NCBI GenBank assembly: GCA_041554195.1 | Contig: JBFFMJ010000001.1 | Coordinates: 124,001-188,000 of the forward strand | Direction: 5' to 3' | DNA length: 64,000 bases | Source of the DNA: JAPHSX01 sp041554195 | GTDB taxonomy: Bacteria; Pseudomonadota; Gammaproteobacteria; Thiohalomonadales; Thiohalomonadaceae | Shown: positions 1 to 10,564 of the stretch, piece after piece | How positions within the stretch are numbered: the stretch's first letter is position 1 | Layout: the number at the start of each line of letters is the position of its first letter | The notes under the pieces: model-generated | What the model saw: the letters and a program-made list of their open reading frames with translations, nothing else | Database searches by the model: none | Told to the model about the DNA's origin: nothing | Translations under genes and position numbers: made by a program

Positions 1-55
1 CCTTGTCTGCGAAGCTAAACCGACTAACGCTGACCACGCTAGTGATTGATTTTAC

Positions 56-132
56 TGGTGCCCCGAAGAGGATTCGAACCTCTGGCCTTCCCCTTAGGAG
101 GGGGACGCTCTATCCAGCTGAGCTATCGGGGC
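56..132 (-). tRNA. tRNA-Arg (anticodon CCT)
   Basis: On the minus strand this folds as a 77-nt tRNA with a 7-bp acceptor stem (GCCCCGA with TCGGGGC), D stem GCTC/GAGC, anticodon stem TCCCC/GGGGA around loop CTCCTAA, and a T loop starting TTCGAAT. The anticodon is CCT, so it reads AGG (arginine). The CCA end is encoded. It is a separate locus from the tRNA-Arg/tRNA-Ser pair 3.7 kb further on. The small ORF upstream runs 23 nt into the tRNA 5' half. Confidence 0.97.
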
Positions 133-343
133 GAATATGAGGCTGCGATTCTACCCTGCCGAACGGCATTTCGCTAACCCTCATCTCTACGAATTCTCCT
201 CGGCGTAACAGCTGGCGCTCCAACTCGGCGATAAAGCGCTGCCGCCGCCACATCTCATACCCGTTTATATTGTGCAATGTCGCCCCAAGCTGAACCAGCA
301 GTGCGCCTCCCGCCTTCACTGCGTAGTCTGGCTCAATAGCCAC
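110..343 (-). CDS. small hypothetical ORF running into tRNA-Arg
   Basis: A 77-codon open frame with a GTG start that I do not recognise. The upstream ORF ends in GGAGTGA, and the same bases form a good Shine-Dalgarno sequence just before this GTG, an arrangement typical of coupled genes. The middle is rich in Arg, Glu and Leu and could form an amphipathic helix. There is no signal peptide or transmembrane segment. The last dozen or so codons lie at or inside the tRNA-Arg gene, so the natural C terminus is doubtful: it may be a degraded gene or a chance frame. Confidence is low. Confidence 0.3.
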   Translation of the reverse strand: MAIEPDYAVKAGGALLVQLGATLHNINGYEMWRRQRFIAELERQLLRRGEFVEMRVSEMPFGRVESQPHIRPDSSAG

Positions 344-346
344 GCT

Positions 347-556
347 TCACTCCAGCAAGCTTGGCCGAGCGACTCCCCAGGGACACTGGTTGTGCAACGG
401 GTCTTTTAACCGCCCCCCACAAAAAGGCGTGGCGTGATCGGCCAGCGAGCCGACCCCTAGCCGATACTCGTTAAGCGCCTGCTGATATTCGACAGTGTCG
501 AGAATAATAAGATACCAGAGAAGCAAACCCGCCTCGTCACGTGACGATTCAGTCAC
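347..556 (-). CDS. small hypothetical ORF
   Basis: A 69-codon frame starting with ATG, immediately upstream of the previous ORF (3-nt gap). A hydrophobic patch lies near the N terminus (residues 10-20, LLLWYLIIL) and two cysteines near residues 46 and 58. I recognise no family. The only support for translation is the coupled arrangement with the downstream ORF. It could be a remnant of a longer gene, because the next 330 bp up to cheR appear decayed. Confidence 0.28.
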   Translation of the reverse strand: MTESSRDEAGLLLWYLIILDTVEYQQALNEYRLGVGSLADHATPFCGGRLKDPLHNQCPWGVARPSLLE

Positions 557-676
557 GGTAATGGAGTTGAGCCCTACCCCCTTCTAATGTTGGCTCAATA
601 CTGATCGAGTCACTCGGCGACAACTGCCCTTCGTGCTGTTGCGGATAAGGCGGCTTGCGTATCATCAACCAGATAA

Positions 677-829
677 ACAACCCTATTACCGCATTCGGAT
701 CAACAACTTAGCATCTCACACCAGATCACCGATGCCGGTAGCGAATTGAATAAACTCTCCGGCAAAATTCAGGCTATGGTGAGCGGAAGACCGGGCATAG
801 TTGGCTTAAGCCATCGAAACCATAGATGA
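677..829 (+). pseudogene. possible 3' remnant of a methyl-accepting chemotaxis protein gene
   Basis: In this frame the bases from about 701 to 785 translate to a stretch containing SHQITDAGSELNKLSGKIQ followed by AMVS. This resembles the extreme C-terminal helix of chemoreceptors, which typically ends in a Leu-rich heptad segment, then LVxxF. The frame has a stop at 674 upstream and reads into unrelated sequence up to a stop at 829, so no intact receptor gene is present. Its position directly before cheR fits a chemotaxis locus. The match is short and judged by eye, so this is tentative. Confidence 0.3.
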
Positions 830-890
830 CAAGCCCCACACTCAAAGATACTATCCAAGTTGGTACCACAACCTTCGGGAATCTAAATCT

Positions 891-1721
891 GTGACTACTC
901 AACAAATATCGCCACAGGAATACGACGATTTTTGTCGTTACCTGGAAGACGCCTCGGGGATCATACTGGGGGAAAATAAGCACGATCTGGTCACTAGCCG
1001 CCTAAATCGCCTGATGCGTGAATTCGAAATCGAAGACTTTGCACACTTGATACAACAGCTGAAAATCAGACGAAATACTAAACTGCACGAGCAGATTGTT
1101 GATGCCATGACCACCAACGAGACCTTGTGGTTTCGAGATACTTACCCCTATGAAGTGCTCAAACATGAACTGCTTCCGGAAGTCACATCACAGAAGGCGC
1201 GCCAGTTACGCGTATGGTCAGCCGCCAGCTCCTCTGGACAGGAGGCCTACTCCATCAGCATGACCATTCAGGAATACCTGGCCAGCAAACCCGGTTCACT
1301 GCCCAGCGATATTCAAATTATTGGTACCGATATCTCGACCACGATGTTGAGAGATGCCAGTAACGCCACTTATGACAAAATGTCTCTGTCTCACGGTATC
1401 TCAGAGGTTCGTAAAAAGCGCTTCTTCATACCGCAGGGCGACAAGTGGCAGGTACGCCCCGAGATCAAGACACGTGCCTCATTCCGTGAACTCAACCTGC
1501 TCGATAACTTCTCGGCACTGGGCAAGTTCGACATCATCTTCTGCCGCAACGTATTGATCTACTTCTCCAGTGAGATCAAGAGTGACATCCTCAACCGCAT
1601 GGCCGCTAGCCTCAATCCCGGAGGCTACCTGTTCCTTGGCAGCTCAGAGTCACCTACCAGCTATACCGACGCCTTCGAAATGGTTCGCACCCCAAAGGGC
1701 GTGGTCTACCGGGTCAAGTAA
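891..1721 (+). CDS. cheR: chemotaxis protein methyltransferase CheR
   Basis: Transfers methyl groups from S-adenosylmethionine to glutamates of chemoreceptors, setting adaptation in chemotaxis. The 276-aa protein has the family's two parts: an all-helical N-terminal domain (about 1-75) and a Rossmann-type methyltransferase domain (about 80-270). SAM-binding motif I is seen near residues 107-121 (WSAASSSGQEAYS), the acidic GTDIS strand near 150, and the hallmark FCRNVLIYF near 217-224. The start is GTG. Length is normal for CheR without extra domains, and I see no C-terminal receptor-tethering TPR. No other che gene is in the window, only a possible chemoreceptor remnant just upstream, so its partners are encoded elsewhere. 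Confidence 0.93.
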   Translation: MTTQQISPQEYDDFCRYLEDASGIILGENKHDLVTSRLNRLMREFEIEDFAHLIQQLKIRRNTKLHEQIVDAMTTNETLWFRDTYPYEVLKHELLPEVTSQKARQLRVWSAASSSGQEAYSISMTIQEYLASKPGSLPSDIQIIGTDISTTMLRDASNATYDKMSLSHGISEVRKKRFFIPQGDKWQVRPEIKTRASFRELNLLDNFSALGKFDIIFCRNVLIYFSSEIKSDILNRMAASLNPGGYLFLGSSESPTSYTDAFEMVRTPKGVVYRVK

Positions 1722-1886
1722 TCGGCACATAAAGGCACCCCCTTCGCTGCTCGGCACTAGGCCGCGCACACACTAACACTTTTGCAGCCGTGAAATGCGG
1801 TTACGGAACGGGTTGGAGCAACCATTTGCAGTTCTGCCGCAAATGCATTAAACAGGGGGGATGAGCCTTCACATAACGGTAGCCGG

Positions 1887-3635
1887 ATGAACGAAGTCAC
1901 CATCACCACCGAGGCCGAACTGGCCAGAGTACTGCACGCCAACCCCGTCCTCTCCGACCGGCTCCTTGGCGATATCCTGATCAACGAAGGGCACTTAAAC
2001 GAGGAGCAGTTACAGCAGGCCCTCGCCTGGCAGCAACAACACCCCGGCATACACATCGGTGACGTGCTGGTTGAGCTGGCATTTAGCAGCCGTGAGCAGG
2101 TCAACGCCGCCATGGCCAGCAAGCTTGGTATTCCCTACGTCAAACTGGCCGATTATGAAATCCCGCCACAGGTCTTAAGCCTGGTTCCCGCCGACATTGC
2201 CCTGCAATACAACGTGCTGCCACTGGCCGAGCATAATAAACGACTCGTCATCGCAATGGAGAATCCACTTGACTGGGAGGCACTGGAGCTACTGCGCTTT
2301 CATACCAACCGCAATATTGATGCGGTGATCACCTCCAGCGCCGAGATCAGTAAGGTACTCGATAAATACTACCTGCAGCATAGCGAGGAGGATTTTAATG
2401 ATATCTCCGGCGAACTGGAGATGCTCAATGAGGAGAAGACTCAGCAAGATCTTACGGTACTGCAATCCATCGCCAGCGAGGCTCGCAAAAAACCGATAGT
2501 ACGACTGGTCAACGCCCTCATCACGCAGGGCATCCAGCATCGTGCCTCCGATATCAACATCCGTCCCAGCAAGGATCGGATTAATATCTACTACCGCATT
2601 GACGGCAAGCTGCAATTCTCACGCTCAATGAGCCTCTCCCTGCTATCCGCCCTGGTCAGTCGCATCAAGATCACCGGGCGCATGGACATCTCCGAACGTC
2701 GTCTGCCACAGGACGGTCACGCCCGCGTATTACACCAGGGTAACGTCATCGACCTGCGACTCTCGGTAATCCCCACCATCAACGGCGAAAGTGTTGTCAT
2801 TCGTATCCTCGACAAGCAGGTGGGACTCAAACCTCTTAACAAATTAGGGCTTGGGAAAAATGAAATCCGCAGACTTCGTACCCTGATGTCTCGCAGTTAC
2901 GGCATGATACTGGTGACCGGTCCAACCGGTTCGGGAAAATCCACCACGCTTTACGCCCTGCTCAATGAGATCCGCCTGCGCAATCCACACATCATCACCG
3001 TCGAAGATCCGGTGGAGTACGACATGGATAACATAGAGCAGCTCCAGATCGCCCCGGTTATCGGCTACGACTTTGCCGAATCGCTACGCCACATCCTGCG
3101 TCACGACCCCGACGTGATCATGATCGGTGAGATCCGCGACATCGAAACCGCCCGTATCGCCAACAAGGCCGCACTCACCGGCCACCTGGTACTGAGCACC
3201 CTGCACACCAACAACGCCGCCAGCACCGTCACCCGCCTCATCGACATGGGAATCGAACCTTACCTGCTCAGCTCCACCCTGCTCGGTGTCATGGCACAGC
3301 GCCTGCTCCGCCTCAACTGCCCCCACTGTAAAGTGGTTGAGGAGGTTGAGCCAGAGATACGACAGATCCTTAAACTAAAGGAACAGGAAATCTTCTATAA
3401 AGGCAGTGGCTGCAACAGCTGCAACAACACCGGCTATCACGACCGCACCGTAGTCAGTGAGTTACTGGAAATTAGCCCAGACCTTTCGAACCTGATCAGC
3501 AGAGGTGCCAACACTCAGCAGATTAAGGACTTAGCAGAACAACAGGGGATGAAAACACTCACACAAAATGCCGTAGAAATGGCGCGTAATGGAACAACCT
3601 CGATTGAAGAGGTGTTCGCGGTACGGATTGATTAA
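1887..3635 (+). CDS. type II secretion/type IV pilus assembly ATPase (GspE/PilB/MshE family)
   Basis: Cytoplasmic hexameric ATPase that powers extension of a type IV pilus or type II secretion pseudopilus. The 582-aa protein has an N-terminal MshEN/GspE-N domain (about 20-160), a linker, and the secretion ATPase core. Walker A is GPTGSGKST (about 344-352), the Asp-box/Walker B region is MIGEIRD (about 410-416), and a zinc-binding tetracysteine is formed by CPHC (about 477) and CNSC (about 508). The MshEN domain binds c-di-GMP in MshE and some PilB proteins, which would fit the several c-di-GMP genes in this window. That link is inference. No pilin, PilC or secretin gene is adjacent, so PilB, GspE and MshE cannot be told apart here. 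Confidence 0.88.
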   Translation: MNEVTITTEAELARVLHANPVLSDRLLGDILINEGHLNEEQLQQALAWQQQHPGIHIGDVLVELAFSSREQVNAAMASKLGIPYVKLADYEIPPQVLSLVPADIALQYNVLPLAEHNKRLVIAMENPLDWEALELLRFHTNRNIDAVITSSAEISKVLDKYYLQHSEEDFNDISGELEMLNEEKTQQDLTVLQSIASEARKKPIVRLVNALITQGIQHRASDINIRPSKDRINIYYRIDGKLQFSRSMSLSLLSALVSRIKITGRMDISERRLPQDGHARVLHQGNVIDLRLSVIPTINGESVVIRILDKQVGLKPLNKLGLGKNEIRRLRTLMSRSYGMILVTGPTGSGKSTTLYALLNEIRLRNPHIITVEDPVEYDMDNIEQLQIAPVIGYDFAESLRHILRHDPDVIMIGEIRDIETARIANKAALTGHLVLSTLHTNNAASTVTRLIDMGIEPYLLSSTLLGVMAQRLLRLNCPHCKVVEEVEPEIRQILKLKEQEIFYKGSGCNSCNNTGYHDRTVVSELLEISPDLSNLISRGANTQQIKDLAEQQGMKTLTQNAVEMARNGTTSIEEVFAVRID

Positions 3636-3770
3636 CGACAAATAACTCTTACACCTCTATTTTAGAAGGCTACGCGTTAAATAGACCGGAGAAAAGCCGA
3701 CACCACCACAGGTCATGCGGCAATTTTCTTTTCGTGATAAATGAAACATCATTTATTTAACGCAAAAAAA

Positions 3771-3794
3771 AGCCCCGCTGTCTCCAGCGGGGCT
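3771..3794 (-). terminator. rho-independent terminator, probably bidirectional
   Basis: A perfect 10-bp stem (AGCCCCGCTG with CAGCGGGGCT) around a 4-nt loop, with an A-run on its left and a T-rich tract on its right. It can therefore stop transcription of the ATPase gene from the left and of tRNA-Arg(ACG) from the right. The 135 bp between the ATPase gene and this hairpin hold nothing else I can identify. Confidence 0.85.
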
Positions 3795-3804
3795 TTTCTT
3801 TATT

Positions 3805-3881
3805 TGGTGCGCCCGACACGATTCGAACGTGTGACCGCCTGGTTCGTAGCCAGGTACTCTATCCAGCTGAGCTACGGGCGC
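3805..3881 (-). tRNA. tRNA-Arg (anticodon ACG)
   Basis: A 77-nt minus-strand cloverleaf: acceptor GCGCCCG/CGGGCGC, D stem GCTC/GAGT, anticodon stem CCTGG/CCAGG with loop CTACGAA, T loop TTCGAAT, encoded CCA. Anticodon ACG (wobble A normally converted to inosine by TadA) reads CGU, CGC and CGA. It follows tRNA-Ser, the standard order downstream of csrA in Gammaproteobacteria. The 200 bp between the two tRNAs show no gene. Confidence 0.97.
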
Positions 3882-4081
3882 TTTAAAGAGGCCGCATTAT
3901 CCTTTTGCATCACTTGCCTGTCAAGGCAAAGTTCCATATTAATACACACTAGAGAGTATAAATATGATCACTCCCTGTTGCTTCATACCTGAAGCTTTTG
4001 AACCGGCCTGACTGATCAATCTCGGTTCAAAATTCAAGTAAGTTGATTTTGATTATTCGGTCAACCTACCGTTACACCATT

Positions 4082-4171
4082 TGGCGGAGAGCGAGGGATT
4101 CGAACCCTCGATAGAGTCACCCCTATACACCCTTAGCAGGGGTGCGCCTTCAGCCACTCGGCCAGCTCTCC
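4082..4171 (-). tRNA. tRNA-Ser (anticodon GCT)
   Basis: A 90-nt class II tRNA with a long variable arm: 5' end GGAGAGC, anticodon stem CACCC/GGGTG around loop CTGCTAA, T loop TTCGAAT and encoded CCA. Anticodon GCT reads AGU and AGC. It lies 52 bp downstream of csrA and is probably expressed with tRNA-Arg(ACG). Confidence 0.97.
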
Positions 4172-4223
4172 TTTAACTACGCGCGCAAGGATACTAGCGT
4201 AGCTGCTTGAGGTAAAGGGGAAA

Positions 4224-4436
4224 TCAATAATTTCCTTCGTTACCTTCTTCGTTGCCAGCCACAACGCCACCCTTCTCACGCTGAATGCGATCATAGATCT
4301 CTTCACGATGTACGGAGACATCCTTGGGGGCGTTTACACCGATGCGCACCTGGTTACCTTTGATACCCAGTACGGTCACAGTTACGTCATCACCAATAAC
4401 CAGGGTCTCACCTACGCGGCGGGTTAAAATAAGCAT
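4224..4436 (-). CDS. csrA: carbon storage regulator CsrA
   Basis: Small dimeric RNA-binding protein that represses or activates translation by binding GGA motifs in 5' leaders, controlling carbon metabolism, motility and biofilm genes. The protein begins MLILTRRVGETLVIGD and contains the conserved GxxxxQVRIG core and the VHREEIY segment. The start chosen at 4436 gives 70 aa and is preceded by a strong GGAGAAG ribosome binding site. An in-frame ATG 36 bp upstream has no such support. The C-terminal tail after residue 60 (Gly, Asn and Glu rich) is variable in the family. The neighbourhood alaS-lysC-csrA-tRNA-Ser is conserved. Confidence 0.97.
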   Translation of the reverse strand: MLILTRRVGETLVIGDDVTVTVLGIKGNQVRIGVNAPKDVSVHREEIYDRIQREKGGVVAGNEEGNEGNY

Positions 4437-4601
4437 CTTACTTCTCCTATACAATCCATAACATTGCGGCAACTACACAAGTGACCAGGGGCCACGGGGG
4501 GAGCCATAGAAACACATTCACAGGGGGAATGGACATCTCTGTCACCGCTCCTGTGAAACATTGTTGGGTCGTCTGGCGGTAAATTCAACCGCCATCATAA
4601 A

Positions 4602-5837
4602 TTATGACGCGACCGGTGCCTCATCCAGATTGAATGCGCTGTGCAGGGCGCGTACGCCTAACTCCAGATACTTCTCATCCACCACCACGGAAACCTTAAT
4701 CTCTGAGGTGGAGATCATGCGAATATTAATGCCCTCTTTGGCGAGGGCTCCAAACATGGTGCTGGCGATACCGGCATGCGAACGCATGCCGACACCGACG
4801 AGAGAGATTTTCACGATCTTGTCATCACCACTGACCTCACGGGCACCTAACTCAGCGGCGGTCTTCTGCAGCACGGCAAGGGCCTTGTCATAGTCGTTGC
4901 GGTGAATGGTGAAGGTGAAGTCGGTGGTGTCATCGGCAGCCACGTTTTGCACGATCATATCGATCTCAATGTTGGCCTCACCGATGGGCCCCAGAATACG
5001 GTAGGCAACACCCGGCTGGTCAGGTACCCCCTGAATGGTCAGCTTGGCCTCGTCACGGTTAAACGCGATACCGGAAATCTGCGCTTCTTCCATCCCATCT
5101 TCCTCGTAGGTAATCAGTGTGCCGGGGCCTTCCTTCCCTTCAAAAGAGGATAGCACCCGTAGCGGAACATTATATTTGCCGGCAAATTCCACCGAGCGGA
5201 TCTGCAGCACCTTGGAGCCGAGGCTGGCCATCTCCAGCATCTCCTCAAAGGTGATGCGATCGAGGCGGCGTGCCTCGGGCACCACGCGGGGGTCGGTGGT
5301 ATAGACGCCATCAACATCGGTGTAGATCTGGCACTCATCGGCCTTCAGGGCCGCTGCCAGTGCAACGGCGGTGGTATCGGAGCCGCCACGCCCCAGGGTG
5401 GTGATATTGCCATGCTCATCGGCCCCCTGGAATCCGGCCACTACCACGACGCGCCCGGCATCGAGGTCGGCTCGCATCTTCTTCTCATCAATATCGAGAA
5501 TGCGTGCCTTGTTGTGGGCGCTATCGGTGCGAATATGTACCTGCGAGCCGGTGTAGGAGCGGGCATCACAGCCAAGCTTTTTTAACGCCATCGACAGCAG
5601 GGCGATGGTGACTTGCTCACCGGTGGAGAGCAATACATCGGTTTCGCGAGGATCCAGCTCGGGGTTGATCTCGGTGGCCAGAGCCAGGAGACGGTTGGTC
5701 TCACCACTCATCGCCGAGACCGCTACGACGATATCATCACCACGGTCGCGGAAGGCTTTAATTTTACGTGCGACATTCTCGATGCGCTCTACGCTACCGA
5801 CCGAGGTGCCGCCGTATTTGTGAACTATCAGTGCCAT
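4602..5837 (-). CDS. lysC: aspartate kinase
   Basis: Phosphorylates aspartate, the first step towards lysine, threonine, methionine and diaminopimelate. The 411-aa monofunctional enzyme starts MALIVHKYGGTSVGS, with the kinase K-x-GGTS motif at residues 7-12. The amino-acid kinase domain runs to about 240 (including GRGGSDTTA and the YTDVDGVYTTDPR segment) and is followed by two ACT regulatory domains (about 265-335 and 345-405). Length and layout match the single-chain enzyme of Pseudomonas type. In related enzymes an internal start gives a separate regulatory subunit, and the internal Met before EEAQISGIAF (about residue 249) is a candidate, though this is unproven here. No lysine riboswitch is seen in the 91 bp upstream. 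Confidence 0.96.
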   Translation of the reverse strand: MALIVHKYGGTSVGSVERIENVARKIKAFRDRGDDIVVAVSAMSGETNRLLALATEINPELDPRETDVLLSTGEQVTIALLSMALKKLGCDARSYTGSQVHIRTDSAHNKARILDIDEKKMRADLDAGRVVVVAGFQGADEHGNITTLGRGGSDTTAVALAAALKADECQIYTDVDGVYTTDPRVVPEARRLDRITFEEMLEMASLGSKVLQIRSVEFAGKYNVPLRVLSSFEGKEGPGTLITYEEDGMEEAQISGIAFNRDEAKLTIQGVPDQPGVAYRILGPIGEANIEIDMIVQNVAADDTTDFTFTIHRNDYDKALAVLQKTAAELGAREVSGDDKIVKISLVGVGMRSHAGIASTMFGALAKEGINIRMISTSEIKVSVVVDEKYLELGVRALHSAFNLDEAPVAS

Positions 5838-5928
5838 AACTGCTCAGGATTCAAAGGGCGGTGATTAAACACTAAAACGCGCTGAAATTAAAGGCATTTT
5901 GCGGAGAAACAGCAAAATATGACATAGA

Positions 5929-8562
<2,634 letters not shown>

Positions 8563-8586
8563 TCAATTATCCAGTTATGTTTATGC

Positions 8587-9060
8587 TTACTGTTCATCAT
8601 CCATCGCCGCTGCGATCTGTTCATGGCTGAAGCCGCGATACTGTAAAAAGCGCATGCGTTTCGCCCGCTCCTTAATATCCACGACGGGGGTGCCACCATA
8701 CTTCTTGGCATAGGCCGTTGCGGCCCGCTCAAACCAGTCGATCTCGCCCTCATCATCGGCCTGCCGAAACTGTGCCGAGATCAGCGCATCATCCACCCCA
8801 CGCTCACGCAGCTCAATGCCAATACGTACCGGGCCATAGCCCTTCAAACTGCGCTGCCGCAAATAGACCTCGGCAAAGCGTTCATCACTCTGCAAGCGCT
8901 CATCAATGAGACGGGTAATCACCGACTCGATAAGCTCCGAAACCACCCCGCGAGAGATGAGCTTGGTCGCCAGCTCTTTTACTGAGTGCTCGCGCCGGGC
9001 AAGCAGGCCGACGGCCGTGGCGTAGGCTTCAGACTCTGTCCAAACTTTCTCTTCACACAT
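8587..9060 (-). CDS. recX: regulatory protein RecX
   Basis: RecX binds RecA filaments and modulates strand exchange and SOS strength. The 157-aa helical protein has the family's tandem three-helix repeats, with the conserved LARREHSVKELATKL segment near residues 20-34 and LKGYGPVRI followed by ELRERGVDD in the middle. It sits downstream of recA but about 225 bp away, with a hairpin terminator directly after recA. Its expression may therefore depend on read-through, as known in Escherichia coli, or on its own promoter. Confidence 0.93.
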   Translation of the reverse strand: MCEEKVWTESEAYATAVGLLARREHSVKELATKLISRGVVSELIESVITRLIDERLQSDERFAEVYLRQRSLKGYGPVRIGIELRERGVDDALISAQFRQADDEGEIDWFERAATAYAKKYGGTPVVDIKERAKRMRFLQYRGFSHEQIAAAMDDEQ

Positions 9061-9217
9061 GGGCGCTACAGACGTCCAGCCACGAAATCGGCTAGTTTAA
9101 TTCAAACGACGGAAAAAAGGGTGCTCTAAAAGAGACTTTATAGGAAAAAAACAAGCCCTCAGCAGGGAAAAGAGTCCGCTCTAAGGCTAAAACGGGGAGA
9201 TTAATTATGCAGCGGGA

Positions 9218-9253
9218 AAAACGCCCTACCCGATACAATGGGGAGGGCGTTTT
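9218..9253 (-). terminator. terminator after recA
   Basis: A long hairpin with arms AAAACGCCCTACCC and GGGGAGGGCGTTTT (one mismatch) and an 8-nt loop. The T-run at the end of each arm makes it work in either direction. It lies 32 bp beyond the recA stop and so separates recA from recX. Confidence 0.8.
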
Positions 9254-9285
9254 GCGTATCGAAACAAAGAGGGGGGGCTCAGTCG

Positions 9286-10383
9286 CTACACCTGAACCGC
9301 AGCAGCATCTTCCAACTCGACATCCTTCAGCTTTTCCTTACCCTTTTTCCCCTTGGCCTCTACCACCTCCGCTTCACCCTCTTCCGCGGTGATATTCGGC
9401 AGCAGCTCGGCACGAATCTTACCTTCAATTTCGGCAGACAAATCAGGGTTTTCCCTGAGAAAAATACGTACCTTGTCCTTGCCCTGACCAATACGGTCGC
9501 CGTTATAGCTGTACCAGGAGCCTGACTTCTCGACGATGTCGAGCTTCACCCCCATGTCGATAATTTCACCCTCCCGGGAGATCCCCTCACCATAGAGGAT
9601 ATCGAACTCGGTCTGCTTAAACGGCGGGGCTACTTTGTTCTTCACTACTTTCACGCGGGTCTCGTTACCGACCACCTCATCGCCCTTCTTCACGGCACCG
9701 ATACGGCGAATATCCAGACGCACCGAAGAATAGAACTTAAGGGCATTACCACCGGTGGTGGTCTCGGGGGAGCCGAACATCACGCCGATCTTCATACGGA
9801 TCTGGTTGATGAAAATAACCAGAGTATTGGAGCGCTTGATATTGGCGGTGAGCTTACGTAGTGCCTGTGACATCAGACGAGCCTGCAGACCCACATGGGA
9901 GTCGCCCATGTCGCCCTCGATCTCCGCCTTGGGGGTCAGTGCAGCGACCGAGTCGACCACCACCACATCCACCGCGCTGGAGCGCACCAGCATATCGGTG
10001 ATCTCCAGGGCCTGCTCGCCGGTATCGGGCTGGGAGACCAGCAACTCATCCACATCTACCCCCAGCTTACCGGCATAGACTGGATCCAGCGCGTGCTCGG
10101 CATCGACGAAGGCACAGGTACCGCCCGCCTTCTGCGCCTCGGCGATCACCTGCAGGGTAAGAGTTGTCTTACCGGATGACTCCGGCCCGTAGATCTCAAC
10201 CACCCGCCCCTTGGGCAGACCGCCTATACCCAGCGCGACATCCAGTCCCAGTGAACCGGTGGAGATCGCCTCGACATTCGGTATGGCGTTCTCATCGCCC
10301 ATGCGCATCACAGAGCCCTTGCCAAACTGCTTCTCGATCTGTCCCAGTGCTGCCGATAAGGCCTTTTTCTTCTGCTCATCCAC
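9286..10383 (-). CDS. recA: recombinase RecA
   Basis: Forms ATP-dependent filaments on single-stranded DNA, drives homologous pairing, and triggers LexA-type self-cleavage. I place the start at a GTG (10383), preceded by an AGGGAG site. This gives 365 aa beginning with the canonical MDEQKKKALSAALGQIEKQF. The longer upstream frame adds 25 residues not found in RecA. Walker A is GPESSGKT (66-73). Loop L1/L2 regions, the NQIRMKIGVMFG segment and an acidic/basic C-terminal tail are all present. The promoter sits 60-90 bp upstream and contains a striking inverted repeat. A WYL-family regulator gene is divergently transcribed from the same intergenic region. Confidence 0.98.
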   Translation of the reverse strand: MDEQKKKALSAALGQIEKQFGKGSVMRMGDENAIPNVEAISTGSLGLDVALGIGGLPKGRVVEIYGPESSGKTTLTLQVIAEAQKAGGTCAFVDAEHALDPVYAGKLGVDVDELLVSQPDTGEQALEITDMLVRSSAVDVVVVDSVAALTPKAEIEGDMGDSHVGLQARLMSQALRKLTANIKRSNTLVIFINQIRMKIGVMFGSPETTTGGNALKFYSSVRLDIRRIGAVKKGDEVVGNETRVKVVKNKVAPPFKQTEFDILYGEGISREGEIIDMGVKLDIVEKSGSWYSYNGDRIGQGKDKVRIFLRENPDLSAEIEGKIRAELLPNITAEEGEAEVVEAKGKKGKEKLKDVELEDAAAVQV

Positions 10384-10437
10384 GATGGTGTACTCCCTAA
10401 TCAGGTTCGTTAAATGCGTTTTTTTCTGCTTGCTTGA

Positions 10438-10464
10438 GGTGAAATTTAGACTATACATTTCACC
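10438..10464. promoter_or_regulatory. inverted-repeat operator candidate in the recA/WYL intergenic region
   Basis: A perfect 8-bp inverted repeat, GGTGAAAT-N11-ATTTCACC. A further AGGTGA-type half-site in minus orientation occurs at 10481-10486. The repeat covers the -10 element and spacer of the predicted recA promoter, where a repressor would block polymerase. It does not resemble the CTGT-N8-ACAG LexA box of enteric bacteria. Plausible binders are the adjacent WYL regulator or a diverged LexA. The sequence alone cannot decide. Confidence 0.6.
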
Positions 10465-10471
10465 ATGTCAA
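10443..10471 (-). promoter_or_regulatory. predicted sigma-70 promoter of recA
   Basis: On the minus strand a perfect -35 TTGACA (10466-10471) is followed after 17 bp by TAAATT (10443-10448), a 4-of-6 match to the -10 consensus. Transcription would begin about 50 bp before the GTG start of recA. Confidence 0.65.
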
Positions 10472-10564
10472 TATTTTTTATCACCTAAATATTATTTACT
10501 TTCATATTGCACGTATGTATCCTGTGACAAATAATCACAACACACTATTAGATGGGGTTTCGGC

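Noticed and set aside
3636..3770. A c-di-GMP (GEMM) riboswitch after the ATPase gene
   Set aside because: The conserved GEMM core sequences are not present and no gene follows on that strand.
4133..4321. A 62-codon frame across tRNA-Ser and the csrA end
   Set aside because: It includes tRNA sequence at its C terminus and overlaps csrA in another frame; not a gene.
5838..5928. A lysine riboswitch before lysC
   Set aside because: Only 91 bp separate lysC from alaS and no conserved five-helix core is visible.
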